Positions 10,123-25,544 of a DNA stretch of 64,000 nt are shown here, in pieces. The translations under genes were made by a program, and so were the position numbers. Source of the stretch: Coriolopsis trogii (taxonomy: Eukaryota; Basidiomycota; Agaricomycetes; Polyporales; Polyporaceae); NCBI GenBank assembly GCA_020543525.1, contig JAHYIO010000003.1, positions 2,542,001 through 2,606,000 on the forward strand, written 5' to 3'. Positions within the stretch are counted from its first letter, which is position 1. Each line of letters opens with the position of its first letter. The notes under the pieces were generated by a model that saw nothing but the letters and a program-made list of their open reading frames with translations, was not told where the DNA came from and searched no databases.

Positions 10123-10688
10123 TTGTTAGGGACATGCCGGACCAGATGGCGGAGGTTGTTCAGAGTTGTGTATTGTCCAGGACCAGTGGGGTTGAGGACT
10201 TTGGCAAAGCTATCAGCAACACCCTGAGAAAATCGCCTGGTATCCTTGATTTACAGATGAGGGACTGACGGAGGTTGGGGTAAGATTGGAGAAGGGAGAT
10301 GAGCAGGTATAGAGTTCAAGGTCAGAGTTAAGTAGTGTTCTGGGAAGACCAGAGTTCAAAGGACAGACTTGGCAGTGCAGATAAAAGGAGAACACTGGAG
10401 TAGTAACGAGATATCCAAACTGAGGTACAATGGTATTACAGCCAGACTTATATAGTACTAGGTCTAACTAAGTCTCGGCGCCAAGCTATCACGGAGTTGA
10501 TGCAGCTCCAATGGAGTACAGATGAGGATCAGGACCATGATGTCTGTTGCATGATGTACTGATGGTAACATTGTGATAGAACTGCATATCACTAATGAGA
10601 TCAAAGTACCGTGATGTGCAGAGGAAGAATATGCAGATTGGGGTTTGGGATTTAGGGTAATATGGCCAAAGAGGCACGGGATATAACA
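10123..10688 (+). repeat. LTR copy B (566 bp) of the solo-LTR family
   Basis: It begins TGTTAGGGACATG and ends GATATAACA. It aligns with copy A along its length, minus the MITE. The two 5-bp flanks do not match, so either it is a recombinant product or a flank has changed. No adjacent primer site or coding domain was found. The similar short minus-strand ORFs in both copies reflect LTR homology, not genes. Confidence 0.82.
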
Positions 10689-11022
10689 TGACTTCACAGT
10701 CTCAATTGGGAATAGATGGTGTATTGCTGGAGCAATGTAAGTATATGCCAGTGGAAATTGATAATAGTACTAAGCCTTGGCCTTCTTCTACTAGAGGGAG
10801 ATCAAACAATGGTAAGCATATTAAATGGTGGGTATATAAATCAATGTTCAGCTTGCTTATAGTATATAAATAAATCTCCTAATTACTTCATAGTGCACCC
10901 TTGAGTGTCTGTGTCATACTTAAAGCTGACCCAGATCCAATCTCCAACAACATGAGGGTGTTAATAAAGGGTGGTATCAAACACAGACTACGTGCTGAAA
11001 GGCCATAGTTACAATTATGTAA
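10689..11022. other. Boundary between repeat island and gene-dense region
   Basis: AT-rich, no coding pattern. It presumably contains the 3' UTR of the downstream-facing PEX6 gene. Confidence 0.5.
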
Positions 11023-15088
<4,066 letters not shown>

Positions 15089-15324
15089 GGGGGAGTGCGG
15101 GGACGATGTCAAGAGGCGCCGGTGCTGCACACTTTTCACGCTCGAGTTCCGACTCCGAGTCGTCCACATCCACCGACATTCCTCTCCCGCCTCGACCCTC
15201 GTGTTTCTCGCAGCATCTCCGCTTGCTGCCTCCACTCCGACCCGGTTCACTCTTACGGTGGATGCAAGACTCTGCCGCCGAAAACATTGCCAAGTCAGGG
15301 AATCTTTGAGCACTCATTCAAAAC

Positions 15325-16126
15325 ATGAGCAGAGGAAGAGGCGGTGGCTTTGGTGGTCGCGGAGGAGGTACGTCTCTCTCAGATGAGATCGCATCTCTCA
15401 CATTCTCAGCGACGTTGCCTTCCGGTAGGACGCGGCGGTGGCAGGGGTGGGTTCCAGCAGAGAGATATGGGCCCTCCAGACACCGTACTCGGTATGTCCT
15501 TCGCACTGTGGTTCAAAAGACGTCTCATGATTTCTCATCTACTCTGCCATTAGAGATGGGTTCCTTCATACACGCAGTAGAAGACGAAATGCTCTGCCAA
15601 TCGACTATGTCTGACAAGGTTCCATACTTCAATGCCCCCATCTATCTCCAAAACAAATCCGTCATTGGTCGCGTGGACGAGATTCTTGGACCCATCAACG
15701 AGGTCTACTTCTCTGTCAAAATGGGCGAGGGCATGGTAGCCAGCAGCTTCAAGAAGGGCGACAAAGTATACATTGGTGGGGACAAGCTCTTGCCAATCGA
15801 GAGATTTTTGCCGAAACCCAAGGTTGTCGGTGAGTGTTCGTGCAGTCTCCTCTCTTCGCTCTGTTCCGATCGTGGTGTCATCAGGTGTCAAAAAGCCCCG
15901 AGGGGCTGGTGGACGTGGGGGAGCGGGTGGCCGTGGCCGGGGAGCTCCAGGTGGTCGCGGTGGTCGGGGAGGCGGTCGTGGAGGCGGCATGCGCGGCGCA
16001 CCAAGAGGTCGAGGCGGGTTTGGCGGCGGAGGCGGATTCGGTGGCGGTCGGGGAGCACCGCGGGGGCGCGGTTTCGGTGGAGGATTTGGCGGAGGTCGCG
16101 GTGGTGGTCGCGGTCGCGGGTCATAA
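15325..16126 (+). CDS. GAR1: H/ACA snoRNP subunit GAR1
   Basis: Core protein of H/ACA ribonucleoproteins, needed for pseudouridylation of rRNA in the nucleolus. Exons 15325-15367, 15429-15491, 15554-15829, 15885-16126 give 207 aa. A short N-terminal GGR/RGG stretch is followed by the Gar1/Naf1 core ([44 protein letters not shown]) and a long C-terminal RGG/GAR tail of about 78 residues. Introns of 55-62 nt have GTACGT, GTATGT and GTGAGT donors. Transcribed divergently from PEX6 and convergently with the Mis14-like gene. The repetitive GGR coding produces spurious proline-rich ORFs on the other strand. Confidence 0.95.
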
Positions 16127-16280
16127 CGAGGTTGTGTATGTGCCTGTGGTGTTGTACGAGTTCTTGTTGCTCTCATTTTCTCTCTTTGCTGCCTCTCACG
16201 CTGAATGTCGATGTGCACATGTACAACGAAACTCGCCTTGGGTGGCGTGGTATGGCTACAGCACGGGTATAGTGGTGATG

Positions 16281-17142
16281 TCACAACTTCAAGCCTTTGA
16301 TCTCTTCCGCTACAGTCTTCACTCGTTCTGTGCGCTCTAATTGTACGGGCACGGCCTGCATCTCAAGGTCAGCAATGCAAAGGTTTCTAATACAGATACG
16401 CACCTGCTTCAATTCCTCTGCAAGAGCAAAAGTGCGAGACGCGACGTCGTCAATGCGGTCATACACGACCGGCGGGACTGAGGGACGATGAAAATCAGCT
16501 GGACGTGAAGATGCCAGAGTTCTGAACGACGTACTGTCTTCTGCAACTTGCGCATCTTCTTCCCCGACGTCGTCCATCGCCGCAGCCTCTTCGGCGTCCA
16601 AGTCGGCCTGGCTGGCTAGGAGTTCACGCATCTGCTTTTCGATCTCCTCGGGCTTTGTCCGCCGCTCCCGTGCGATCTGGAGGTCCCAGCGCAAGCTCTG
16701 GTCGGACAGGGACCAGATGTGGCGATCAAAACCTTCATCAAACGGTTCTGTGTCTGTTCGAACAGGATGGGGTTGTTTGCGAATGGCGCGTTTGATAGCA
16801 ATTCAAGTGACGACACTCACCGACTTCATCCTCGTTCAGATCCTCAAGGTTCTGACCATTCACTCTCACATTCGGTCGCGCATTTTCAAAGGTCTTGTCA
16901 ATGAACTTCACGTATGCGTGACTTAGAGGATTGCTGGTGGACGATACTAGAGACGGATTTGGACGCACGCGATGGAGGTGTACGAGGAGCGCTTGCCGGT
17001 CCTCGTCGGAGTAGCCGCTACCCAGCTGTTCGTCTAGGGCTGTGAGGGCAGCGATGGTGTAGTTGCGCTTGATGCGCCTCCAATCGTCCACGGTCTCTAC
17101 GGAGATGCGAGGGATGTCTTCTCGTTGTGGATCTACGGACAT
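16281..17142 (-). CDS. Kinetochore protein Mis14/Nsl1-like
   Basis: Exons 17142-16821 and 16753-16281 give 264 aa. The N-terminal half has a segment PRISVETVDDWRRIKRNYT followed by AYVKFIDKTFENARPNVRVNG, which resembles the conserved part of Mis14/Nsl1, a subunit of the Mis12/MIND complex linking centromeric chromatin to Ndc80. The C-terminal half is helical and charged. A 42-nt in-frame segment (about 16407-16366) with GTGCGT donor, CTGAC branch and AG end could be an extra short intron, which would shorten the protein to 250 aa. The family call rests on motif recognition, not an alignment. Confidence 0.65.
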
Positions 17143-17385
17143 GGCGCCACTATAGGCGGGAGAGGTAATGATGGGGGAGAGCGGAGGTCTGGCGCGCGCG
17201 TCAGGTCGGGTCGTACATCGCGTGTCGTCACGCGTCAGTCACGCGTTGTCTCAGCACTCATGACAGAACCTACACCGGCATGACCATGTATTATACAATC
17301 GTACAGGTAAGCAGAAACGAGGTAGAAAGTATCATCGACGTTCCGTTACAATCCACTTCAGGGAATACATTCATCGCACATTTGG

Positions 17386-18053
17386 CTAGCTCTCCCACTT
17401 TGTCTGCAAGGATGGCCAATTCAGACAACGCGCACGAGCGATATGCAATAACGGGGACATACGTCGGGATGCTTCTTGAACTCTTCGTATGCTTGTCTGT
17501 TGAAGAAGCTCACTTCAGACTCGTTTTCTGCCCATACACAGCCAGTCAGCAGGGCAGAGCAGAGCTTCGAAGTACCAGTGACCCACCAAGACCGAGGTCG
17601 GCGAGGATACTGGAGTCATCCTCGAAAATCCACTCGTCATGGTCGAGGTTTATGATGAGATTTGTAGTCTTGGCACCGTGGGCCTTCGTGTATAGCTTCA
17701 GTGTGTCTACCGAGCACAATGTAAGTAGTTCCAGGTGATGTCGGATGCAGAGGCGTGAAGCTACCCACCAAAGACTGCGTTGCGGTATGGCTTCCATCCA
17801 GGTAGTGTCTGTATCGCTAGAGGAGGTGACACGGTTCGCCTCGAACCGAAGATGAGAAGAAGTGCTGTGGTTTACCTTGCCGTGCCAGATCCTTTAACTG
17901 ACCAACGGTAGTTTCCTCAAGGTTGACATGGTGAAGCACGAGACTTTTCTCGGTGCGGTACTCGAAGGATTTGATGACGCGAATGGTGAGGGTTGCGTCT
18001 GTCTTTGGCAGGGCAAGGTTGGTAGGGATGTCCGAGATACCGTCTGAGGACAT
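17386..18053 (-). CDS. UPF0538 family protein (C2orf76 homologue)
   Basis: Exons 18053-17876, 17816-17769, 17706-17587, 17527-17463, 17403-17386 give 142 aa, all in frame; the last exon is only 18 nt. The family signature is clear: IRVIKSFEYRT, VNLEETTVGQL, TLKLYTKAHGAKTTNLIIN, NESEVSFFN and the terminal TKW. The family is conserved from fungi to vertebrates but has no established biochemical function. A ubiquitin-like fold has been suggested for such proteins; I infer nothing beyond that. Confidence 0.88.
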
Positions 18054-18677
18054 GGCTAGGAGACTGCTGGTGTCTGATGGTGTTTGTTGGGGCTCTCTGC
18101 GAGAGGGGGAGTCATGGGTGATAAGTAGGAGGATGGCCTGCGACGGTGAACGTTCAGGACGATGCTCGAATGCTCCGATCGATCTGGGAGCGCCTGTGGT
18201 TTGGGCGGGTTAGGCACACAGAGACGGCTCAATTGAGGGCTAAGTACTTCAGCTTCTTCTCATCTTATGGCCTTCTCCCCATATTCATCCATCTACCCCC
18301 GAGTGTCTGGCGTGGCTCAGTTCAGGAGCACAGGAAGCGACCGACGTAGCAGGAACGCCTCCGAGCCACCATCAGCTCAATTATCCGCTCTTCAGCGAGC
18401 CGTGTCTCAATCATTGGACCTCGTTCACACTTCATTATCTCCCCATCGACGGCCAGGGTCTCCAATTCAGAGCACATCGGTCCGCGTGAGACTCAATAGC
18501 TGGCAATGGCATGGGGGCAGGGGCGGCCGCGGACCTTGCAGCCCTTCTTCCACGGGCCGCTGAGCACAGTTGAGACTCTTCCGAGGTTCTTCCGCTCACC
18601 CTCGTAATTATGCATATATAGTCTTCCTCGCTCTTGTGCCAGCCCCTCTCTGCAGCATAACACCGCTGCAGACCATC
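18054..18677. promoter_or_regulatory. Divergent intergenic region UPF0538 / beta-glucosidase
   Basis: About 620 bp between two divergent start codons. A TATATA-like run (tatgcatatatag, 18610-18622) lies about 60 bp upstream of the beta-glucosidase start and is a plausible TATA element. No other site is supported. Confidence 0.45.
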
Positions 18678-21600
18678 ATGTCGCGCGACTTCCTCGATGT
18701 TGACATTCCCGACCTCGTCAGTAAACTCACCACCGACGAGAAGATCGCCCTTCTTGCAGGTCCCAATTGGTGGAATACCAACGCCATTCACCGGCTTGGC
18801 GTCCCTGCCGTTCGTATGAGCGACGGCCCAAACGTTGGTTGTCTCATCTCTCTTGTGTCTCACTGTCGGTATTGAACATTGGCGCCGCTTCCTAGGGAGT
18901 TCGCGGCTCCTCTCACTTCGTTTCCACGCCTGCACAATGCCTTCCCGTGAGTACGATCAGTATGTACGCCTTTTGCCATTATCTCTAACGTGTGTGCAAT
19001 AGTGCGCTACTTCAATGGCGTCCACATTCGACATCGATATGCTCTACGAAGTCGGGACCTTCCTGGGTGAAGAAGCCAAGATCAAGTCGTCTGTGATCTT
19101 GCTCGCACCTACTTGCAACATACAACGTAACCCCTTAGGAGGGCGGGCCTTTGAGTCTTTCTCTGAAGACCCCCATTTATCCGGTGGCTACCGCCCAACA
19201 ACGTAGACGTCCCTGATTCTGACCGCTACTTATTCGCACAGGTATGATGGCTGCTGCGTATGTCGAGGGCCTTCAGTCCCGGGGTGTAGCTTCGACGATC
19301 AAGCACTTTGTTGCAAACGACCAGGAACACGAACGGACAGCTGCAGAGTCTGTCATGTCCGATCGTGCTCTACGCGAGGTCTACCTTTATCCGTACGTGC
19401 GAACACATGGTCGTTTGTTTTAGACTAGTCTAATTTGTTTTTCGACGCTACGCCGTTTGCCAGCTTTATGCTGGCCCACAAGAAGGCCAATCCATGGGCC
19501 TTTATGACATCGTCTGTGGTCTCTTACCAAACAAGCTTCACAATCTGATCCAAGCAATTATAGCTACGGAAGAATCAATGGCGTGCATTGCGCAGAAAAC
19601 CCGATGCTGCTCCAGGATATCTTGCGGAAAGAATGGGGCTTCGATGGCATAGTCATGAGCGACTGGTGAGTGCTTCTATCTGCGGTCACAGTACATGACC
19701 TTCATTCAAGAAATCACCCCTTCAAGGTTCGGCACGTACAGCGTCGATTTGGCTATAAATGCAGGTCTAGACCTGGAGATGCCCGGCCCGCCTCGTTGGC
19801 GGACTCCGCTTCTTGTGAAGCACATGCTGTCGTGCCAGAAGGTCACAGACGACACACTCGACGAGCGCGCGACGCACCTTCTTCGCTTCGTGCAACGCCA
19901 GGCTCGCCGGAATCCCGATGTGGTGTTCGGTGACGGACAGGAGCGCACACGCGATTCGCCAGAGGGCCGCCTATTTTGCAGGAAACTCGCTGCTGAGGGG
20001 ATGATCGTGCTCAAGAACAATGGCGACGTGCTGCCGTTGAAGGCAGAGAAGGTAAAGACCATTGCGGTGATTGGACCCAATGCCAAGGAGCGAGTCGTTT
20101 CCGGCGGTGGGTCTGCGGCTTTGAAGGCCAGCTACATCATCACACCGTATGCAGGCTTAGTCGACAACGCCCCGAAAGGTGTAGAGATAAAGTACGAGCT
20201 GGGATGTTACGGTAAGTGTCTCGCTAAGAGTCTGATGAGTTCAATGTTCACCTGTTCGATAGCTTACAAGTACACACCGACTTTGGAGACCTACCTGAAG
20301 ACACCTTCCGGAAACGCGGGGTGGCTCTGCAGCTTCTACAACCACGACGAGGACGGTAACCCCACTGGCGAAGCGGTTCAGGAGACCGTTCTGCAAGACA
20401 CTCGTGTCAAACTGAATGACTTCTTGCCCATTGGTCTGACAGAGACATGGACTATCAAACTCCGCGGCAGCCTCACAATGGAGAAGACAGCAGAGTATCA
20501 GCTCGGACTGACAGTCGCAGGCCGCGCGAAGCTGTTCGTCAATGGCGAATTGATCATCGACAACTGGACGAAGCAGCGTCCGGGAGACTTCTTCTACGGG
20601 TGAGGGTCTGAATAACTGTCGTCGTTCCAACCGAATGTCTTATGACTGCTTCACAATCCAGGCAGGGCACTGTGGAAGAGATGGGGACAGTCTCTCTGAC
20701 TGCTGGCAAGCCGGTCGACATTTTGGTCGAGTACACAAACACGAAGCCTCCAGGACCCGAGGCAGATCGATCCCAGCCTGCACTGATGCGCGGAGTCGTA
20801 CGTTCTCTCATGTTCTGAATAGAGGCGATAGCCACTGATTTTCCGCAACACAGCGCCTCGGTGGCTGCGAGAAGATCGACCCAGAGGAAGCAATGGTCGC
20901 CGCCGAAACACTTGCGGCCGCGTCCGACGTGGTCGTCATAGTTGCTGGACTGTCTCCAGACTGGGAGAGCGAAGGTTTCGACAGGCCGACTCTGCACATG
21001 CCAGGGAAACAGGACGAGCTCATCGCGCGTGTTGCAAAGGCGAACCCCAAGACGGTCGTGTGCGTGCAGGCGGTAATTTCCCCTCTCTCCTCTACATCAC
21101 TTCCCGCAAAGCTGATCATCAATCGTGCGTCAGGGCTCCGCAGTCGCGATGCCATGGGTTCACGACGTGAGCGGCATCATCCAAGCCTGGTACTCGGGCA
21201 ACGAAGTCGGGAACGCGCTCTCCGACGTCGTCTACGGCGCGATCAACCCCAGCGGCCGCCTTCCGCTCACCCTCCCTGTGCGTGTGGAGGACATCCCTGC
21301 GTACCCGAACTTCAGGAGTGAAAATGGCCAGATTCATTATCGTGAGGACCTCTTTGTGGGCTACAAGGGGTACGCCGCGAAGGGTGTAAAGCCTCTCTTC
21401 CCCTTTGGGTGCGTTCTCCTCCGCTGGCAAAGCGGCAGCAAGGCTGATGACTCCCTTCCGAACCCGCAGCCACGGGTTGTCGTACACGACCCTCTCGTTC
21501 TCGAACCTGAGCGTGTCCGCCTCGTCGAGCCGGAAAGGACCGGATTTCGAGCTCGATGTTGCAGTTACCGTCACAAACACTGGCTCTGTCCCTGGCTCGG

Positions 21601-21878
21601 AAGTCGTCCAGGTCTACGTTTCACTTCCCGAGTTCGGTTTGACCACTCCTAAACTACAGCTTCGTGGATTCGCCAAGGCGCGCGACATTGCCCCAGGACA
21701 GAGCAAGACGGTATCCGTCAAGTTGGACAAGTATGCCATTTCCTGGTGGGACGTGCGCGGTCATCAGTGGAAGGTCGTTCCCGGCAAGTACGGACTGCAT
21801 ATTGGAAAGAGCAGCGCAGACATTGTTTTAGAGGGCGGATTCGCATTACAGGAAGGATTCACATGGAACGGGGTGTGA
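18678..21878 (+). CDS. GH3 beta-glucosidase with PA14 insert
   Basis: Hydrolyses terminal beta-D-glucosyl residues (cellobiose and related glucosides). Twelve exons (18678-18833, 18896-18946, 19003-19183, 19242-19392, 19464-19511, 19564-19665, 19727-20211, 20263-20599, 20662-20797, 20854-21072, 21134-21408, 21470-21878) give 849 aa. Visible GH3 marks: DGPNGVRG near residue 50, [12 protein letters not shown], the nucleophile in MSDW (Asp about 229), and the C-terminal FPFGHGLSYT with an Fn3-like end. A PA14 domain occupies about residues 395-550, as in the BGL1-type intracellular group. No signal peptide follows the Met, so the product is probably cytosolic. All splice junctions close in frame. 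Confidence 0.93.
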
Positions 21879-22038
21879 TCGCTGGGGACTATAACACTTG
21901 TAGAATACCGGGCTCATGAACAAAAGATTGAGCGACGACTACTCAATCAATACTGACATAGTGAGTATACATAGAAGAAAAGGCGAAATAGGCGCAATCA
22001 GTTTGCGATATATAACACTGCATATCTCTAGAGTGCGG

Positions 22039-24861
22039 CTACTGGGTCCCGTACCGCTCGCGAGCCTGAAGACATATGATGAGCCGCTCAGTAATTGTGC
22101 GGGATCGATGTTGCGACTCACAGCATCCTTGACCAGGTTGACATATCCAGTATAGTCGTTCGTGAGCTTGGTGATATCCTTCGGCTTTGCTGCGCCTAGT
22201 CCAGCACCGGCAGCGTAGATGGCCGTTTGACTGTGTTTGGTGGTGTAAGTAATAGCAACGGAGTGAAGCTACATTCCAGAGAACATACATCGGATCCACA
22301 CGACCTTCTCCGGCGGTGCCCAGTCCCTGTCCCTCCTTCCATCCCATCATCTTCAGCAGCTTGTTCCCAATATTGCTCTCATCCTGTCCCGGGTTGGGTG
22401 GCGGAGGGGGAGGCGGTGAGGGTGCGCGAGGACCCTCCGAGTGCTTGATCTTCGGTTGGGGACGGTCCGCTGCAGACGGCCGCGGAATATCGGGCTGGTT
22501 GTGCATGACACGACGTTCGGACGCACGGTCGCGGTATTTGGGCTGCTGCTGGTCGGCCTTGGCGCGTGCAGCCCGAGCCTTTTCCCGTGCGACGTCGCGG
22601 AGGTTTGCGTCCTTGTGATTTTTCTTATGCAGATCCGACTCCTTGTTGTGTCGCTTGAGCATGTCAAGAGACTTGAATTGCCGGGCGCAGAGAAGACACG
22701 TCAATGCATTCGTGTCAGAGAACTCAAACTCGGCCTCTTGCTGTTGCTGTGGAGGTGTAGCTGCCTTGGCTGGTTGCACAGGAGCAACAAGGGCAGGCGC
22801 TTCGACCTAGCGGGAACTGAGGATCAATGTCTGTGACAGAGAGATAACAACTAACTGGCTGAACGACGGGTACTGCTTGCGGCGCATCGTGGTGCAAGAC
22901 ATCCTGGACCTGGTTCCACTTGTTGATGTTGTTCACCGTCTGTGGACGGCTGTCAGAATACAATTGCGACATGATGAACAATAGTGTGTCCAACCTTCTT
23001 ACTGGCGATCAGCGGGGCAACTCTCTTAGACGCAGCAACTACACCAGTCGGTACACTGTCAGCCAACTTGCATAGAACGCCGCCTCCCAACAGCGAGACA
23101 AACCCTTCGGATCCTCCGGAGCGGTCGTATCGTTCGTCGCGGCATCTGTCTCGCCTTCGGGTGCATCATCCATGGAGAACGCTTGGGATAGAGGTACAGG
23201 CTTCTTGGACGGACCAGCCTGGCCAGGTTTTGCCATCGCGAGGCCGCCTTTGAAGCTCAGCGTGACAGGCTTGTCAGACACTGGAAGGGTCGAAGCTTCA
23301 GCTGATACATCCTTCATGGCCGCCTCTGCACAAACACCTTCATTAGCACATGCTGATTGACAGATATCATAGACCGAGATGGCTTACCTTTCTTCTTCTT
23401 CTCCTTCTTCTCCTTCTCCTTGGGCGCGGGCGTAGCTTGTGCCGACTGCGTGGGTTCTTCCACCTTGAACTCGAGAATCGCCGCAGTGGAGGCTTCGTCC
23501 CAATACCTGACCCATACCCCTTCCATGCCCCCCAATGACAATGTGGACATAACACATGCATCGTCACGTAACGAGTAGTCAGGGAGAGGTTGGAACGAGT
23601 ATGGGTGTGCAAAAGACGCTGCCACCGGGCGATCAGAAATGCGGAACCCGTTGGGGTGTAGCTGAGGGGACATTGTTGCTGCCAGAACAGCGGATGCCGA
23701 CTGCGAATGCTGTCAACAGTATTCCACATGGGGGGTTGAACGTGTCGCACCTGTACATCGATGAATTCCACGAAAGCGAAACCCCAGCTTGCAGTCGTCG
23801 CTTTGTCCTTAATCAAGATGATCCTCCGCATTCCCTTTGCGCCTTCCTTGCCAGGACCTGCACTGGTCTTCATCGCCTGCGCTATCGCCTGTGGACCAGA
23901 CAGCGGATCGAGGCCCCGGAATAGCAAGACGGGAGCTTGAGCGTTCCCGATGTCCCGCGTTCCATCATTCATCTGGAACGGCCCTTTGGGACGTCTCTCA
24001 CTAGGAGCAGCACTCTGCGAGTAGTCGATTTTGACGCGCCTTCCCCCAGGGGGTACGGGATTGCCGGCTTCGAGGGCGCGATAGAAGGTGGCAGTCGCAG
24101 AGGCGCCATGAGAAGCGGGGGGCGGAATCTGTATGAACGGGAAGAGAGGGTCGACGAAGGCGCGTGCATGCTCAGTGCTTGAGAACTGAGCAAAGCCAAA
24201 CCCTTTGGAGACACCTGTAACAGTATGGTTGCGCCATTTGGAGTTGGCGGTGAAGGCGGGGCAACAAGACGGAGAAAAGAGACGTCAATGCACTGTTGAA
24301 CGCTAGGAGGAGGATGGGCAAGTGCCTGTAGATCTGTCTCGGATTATGGTGACCGACTCGATGCTGCAGTTGTTGCTCGTCAAGTAAGCTTGCATCTAGC
24401 GACAAGGACGCGACATCAGCATGATGCCGAGAGAGCAAAGGGACCTGACTACGCAGGATAGAGATGAGACGGGTGTATGTGATACGTACGTCGGACTCGG
24501 TGAAGTCTGGGTCAAGCCCAAGGAAGATGACATGTGGACTGGGCTCGCTGGGTACGAGCCGCTTCTTGGTGTGCATCCCGCTGCCTTTCTGGTAACGGTC
24601 GTCGTGATTGCCTCCCTGGTCGTACCGACTATCGTAACCGGAGTCGTCGTAGCCTCCAGACGCGTCGTATCCCTGCCAAATGTGATGTGAGTACATGGCA
24701 GACACTACTCACGTAGGATGGCATACACCGTCGTTATATTTCCTACGCTTGTTGTCGCCCCAGTACTCCTCGTCGCGCATATGGGTATTACCTCTTGGAG
24801 GACCTTGCCAGGAACCATAGTCCATTTGCTTGCCTTTGTCCCAGTCGCGGTTGTAGGCCAT
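22039..24861 (-). CDS. RBM5/RBM10-like splicing factor (RRM, C2H2 finger, G-patch)
   Basis: Eleven exons (24861-24727, 24672-24490, 24395-24326, 24214-23751, 23700-23388, 23325-23104, 23038-22995, 22939-22856, 22806-22289, 22230-22122, 22065-22039) give 722 aa. RRM1 has HVIFLGLDPDFTESD and SKGFGFAQF; a second RRM-like part has PVLLFRGLDPLS and WGFAFVEFID; then NNINKWNQVQ, a C2H2 finger (CLLCARQFKSLDMLKRHNKESDLHKKN) and a G-patch core NKLLKMMGWKEGQGLG. This is the RBM5/10 architecture of spliceosome-associated alternative-splicing regulators. The intron after exon 3 must start with GC (see findings). The start at 24861 lies 118 bp from the divergent complex I-like gene. Confidence 0.85.
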
Positions 24862-24979
24862 TGCGCAATGAATCCAGAGCAAAGGGTGGAAAGGGTGGAA
24901 GCCGGGAATGAGCGATCGTCGTGGTCAGAAGGCAAGTTGTGGGCGCCTAGAACGGCCAACAACTGTGACTGCATCCACC

Positions 24980-25469
24980 ATGGCCGGACACGGTGCGCTC
25001 GCTCTGCCATCTCCCTTTCTCTGTACTCATCCAACTTTGTGGACATGTAGGGTACACAAAGGTCTGCATACCCTGCTTTCCTCTCAGCAAGCCAGAGTAC
25101 TGACAGCGCATTCAGCTTGACCCCGCCGTTGAGCGGTGGAATACCATGGTATGTCTTCAGCCATCCATTCGTCCACCAGCCTGTCCTCAGTGTGCCCTCA
25201 CTACGGATTAGCGTGAAGCGGTTTACAAACACTTCCGCTTCAATGCTCGTACAGGGCGACAATCCATCCTCGGCATGATTGTCTTCCCAGCAGCCGTGTT
25301 TGCCATCGCGTACAACCAAGATGTACGTCCCAATCCCTCCGTCGCTCAGCATTCACTCAAATCGCGGTTGTTATTTCAGATGAAATGGGATTGGACAGCA
25401 AAACGCAGGACGGAATCCCTTGCGCGTGTTACGCAGGCACCCGCCTCTACCTCGGAGGACTCAGACTAA
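24980..25469 (+). CDS. Probable small complex I accessory subunit (NDUFB4/B15-like)
   Basis: Exons 25116-25148, 25212-25322 and 25380-25469 are well supported: LDPAVERWNTM, then YKHFRFNARTG and a membrane segment (LGMIVFPAAVFAIAY), then KWDWTAKRRTES. This is the layout of small single-pass fungal complex I subunits of the B15 type. The first exon is problematic: the start MAGHGALAL at 24980 fits, but no good GT donor follows at the expected place. The model drawn uses 24980-25051 (GTACAC donor, CTGAC branch), giving 101 aa with about 15 unexpected residues. Its 3' end is 75 bp from the convergent COQ7 stop. Confidence 0.5.
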
Positions 25470-25544
25470 GCGGCGAACACTATCTCATAACAGTACTGTG
25501 GTACGGTGTATGCCAGCGACCCCTTCGCAAGTCGAATGCATCCG

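Noticed and set aside
7115..10697. Two minus-strand ORFs of 88 and 77 codons with similar sequences
   Set aside because: They lie inside the two LTR copies at matching positions; similarity is due to LTR homology, and the frames are not conserved end to end.
15550..16284. 244-codon proline/arginine-rich minus-strand ORF
   Set aside because: It is the antisense of the GAR1 RGG-coding region; the sense strand forms a complete GAR1 gene.
24705..25352. 215-codon minus-strand ORF
   Set aside because: It overlaps the start of the RBM5-like gene in another frame and runs antisense to the better supported complex I-like exons; composition is not protein-like.
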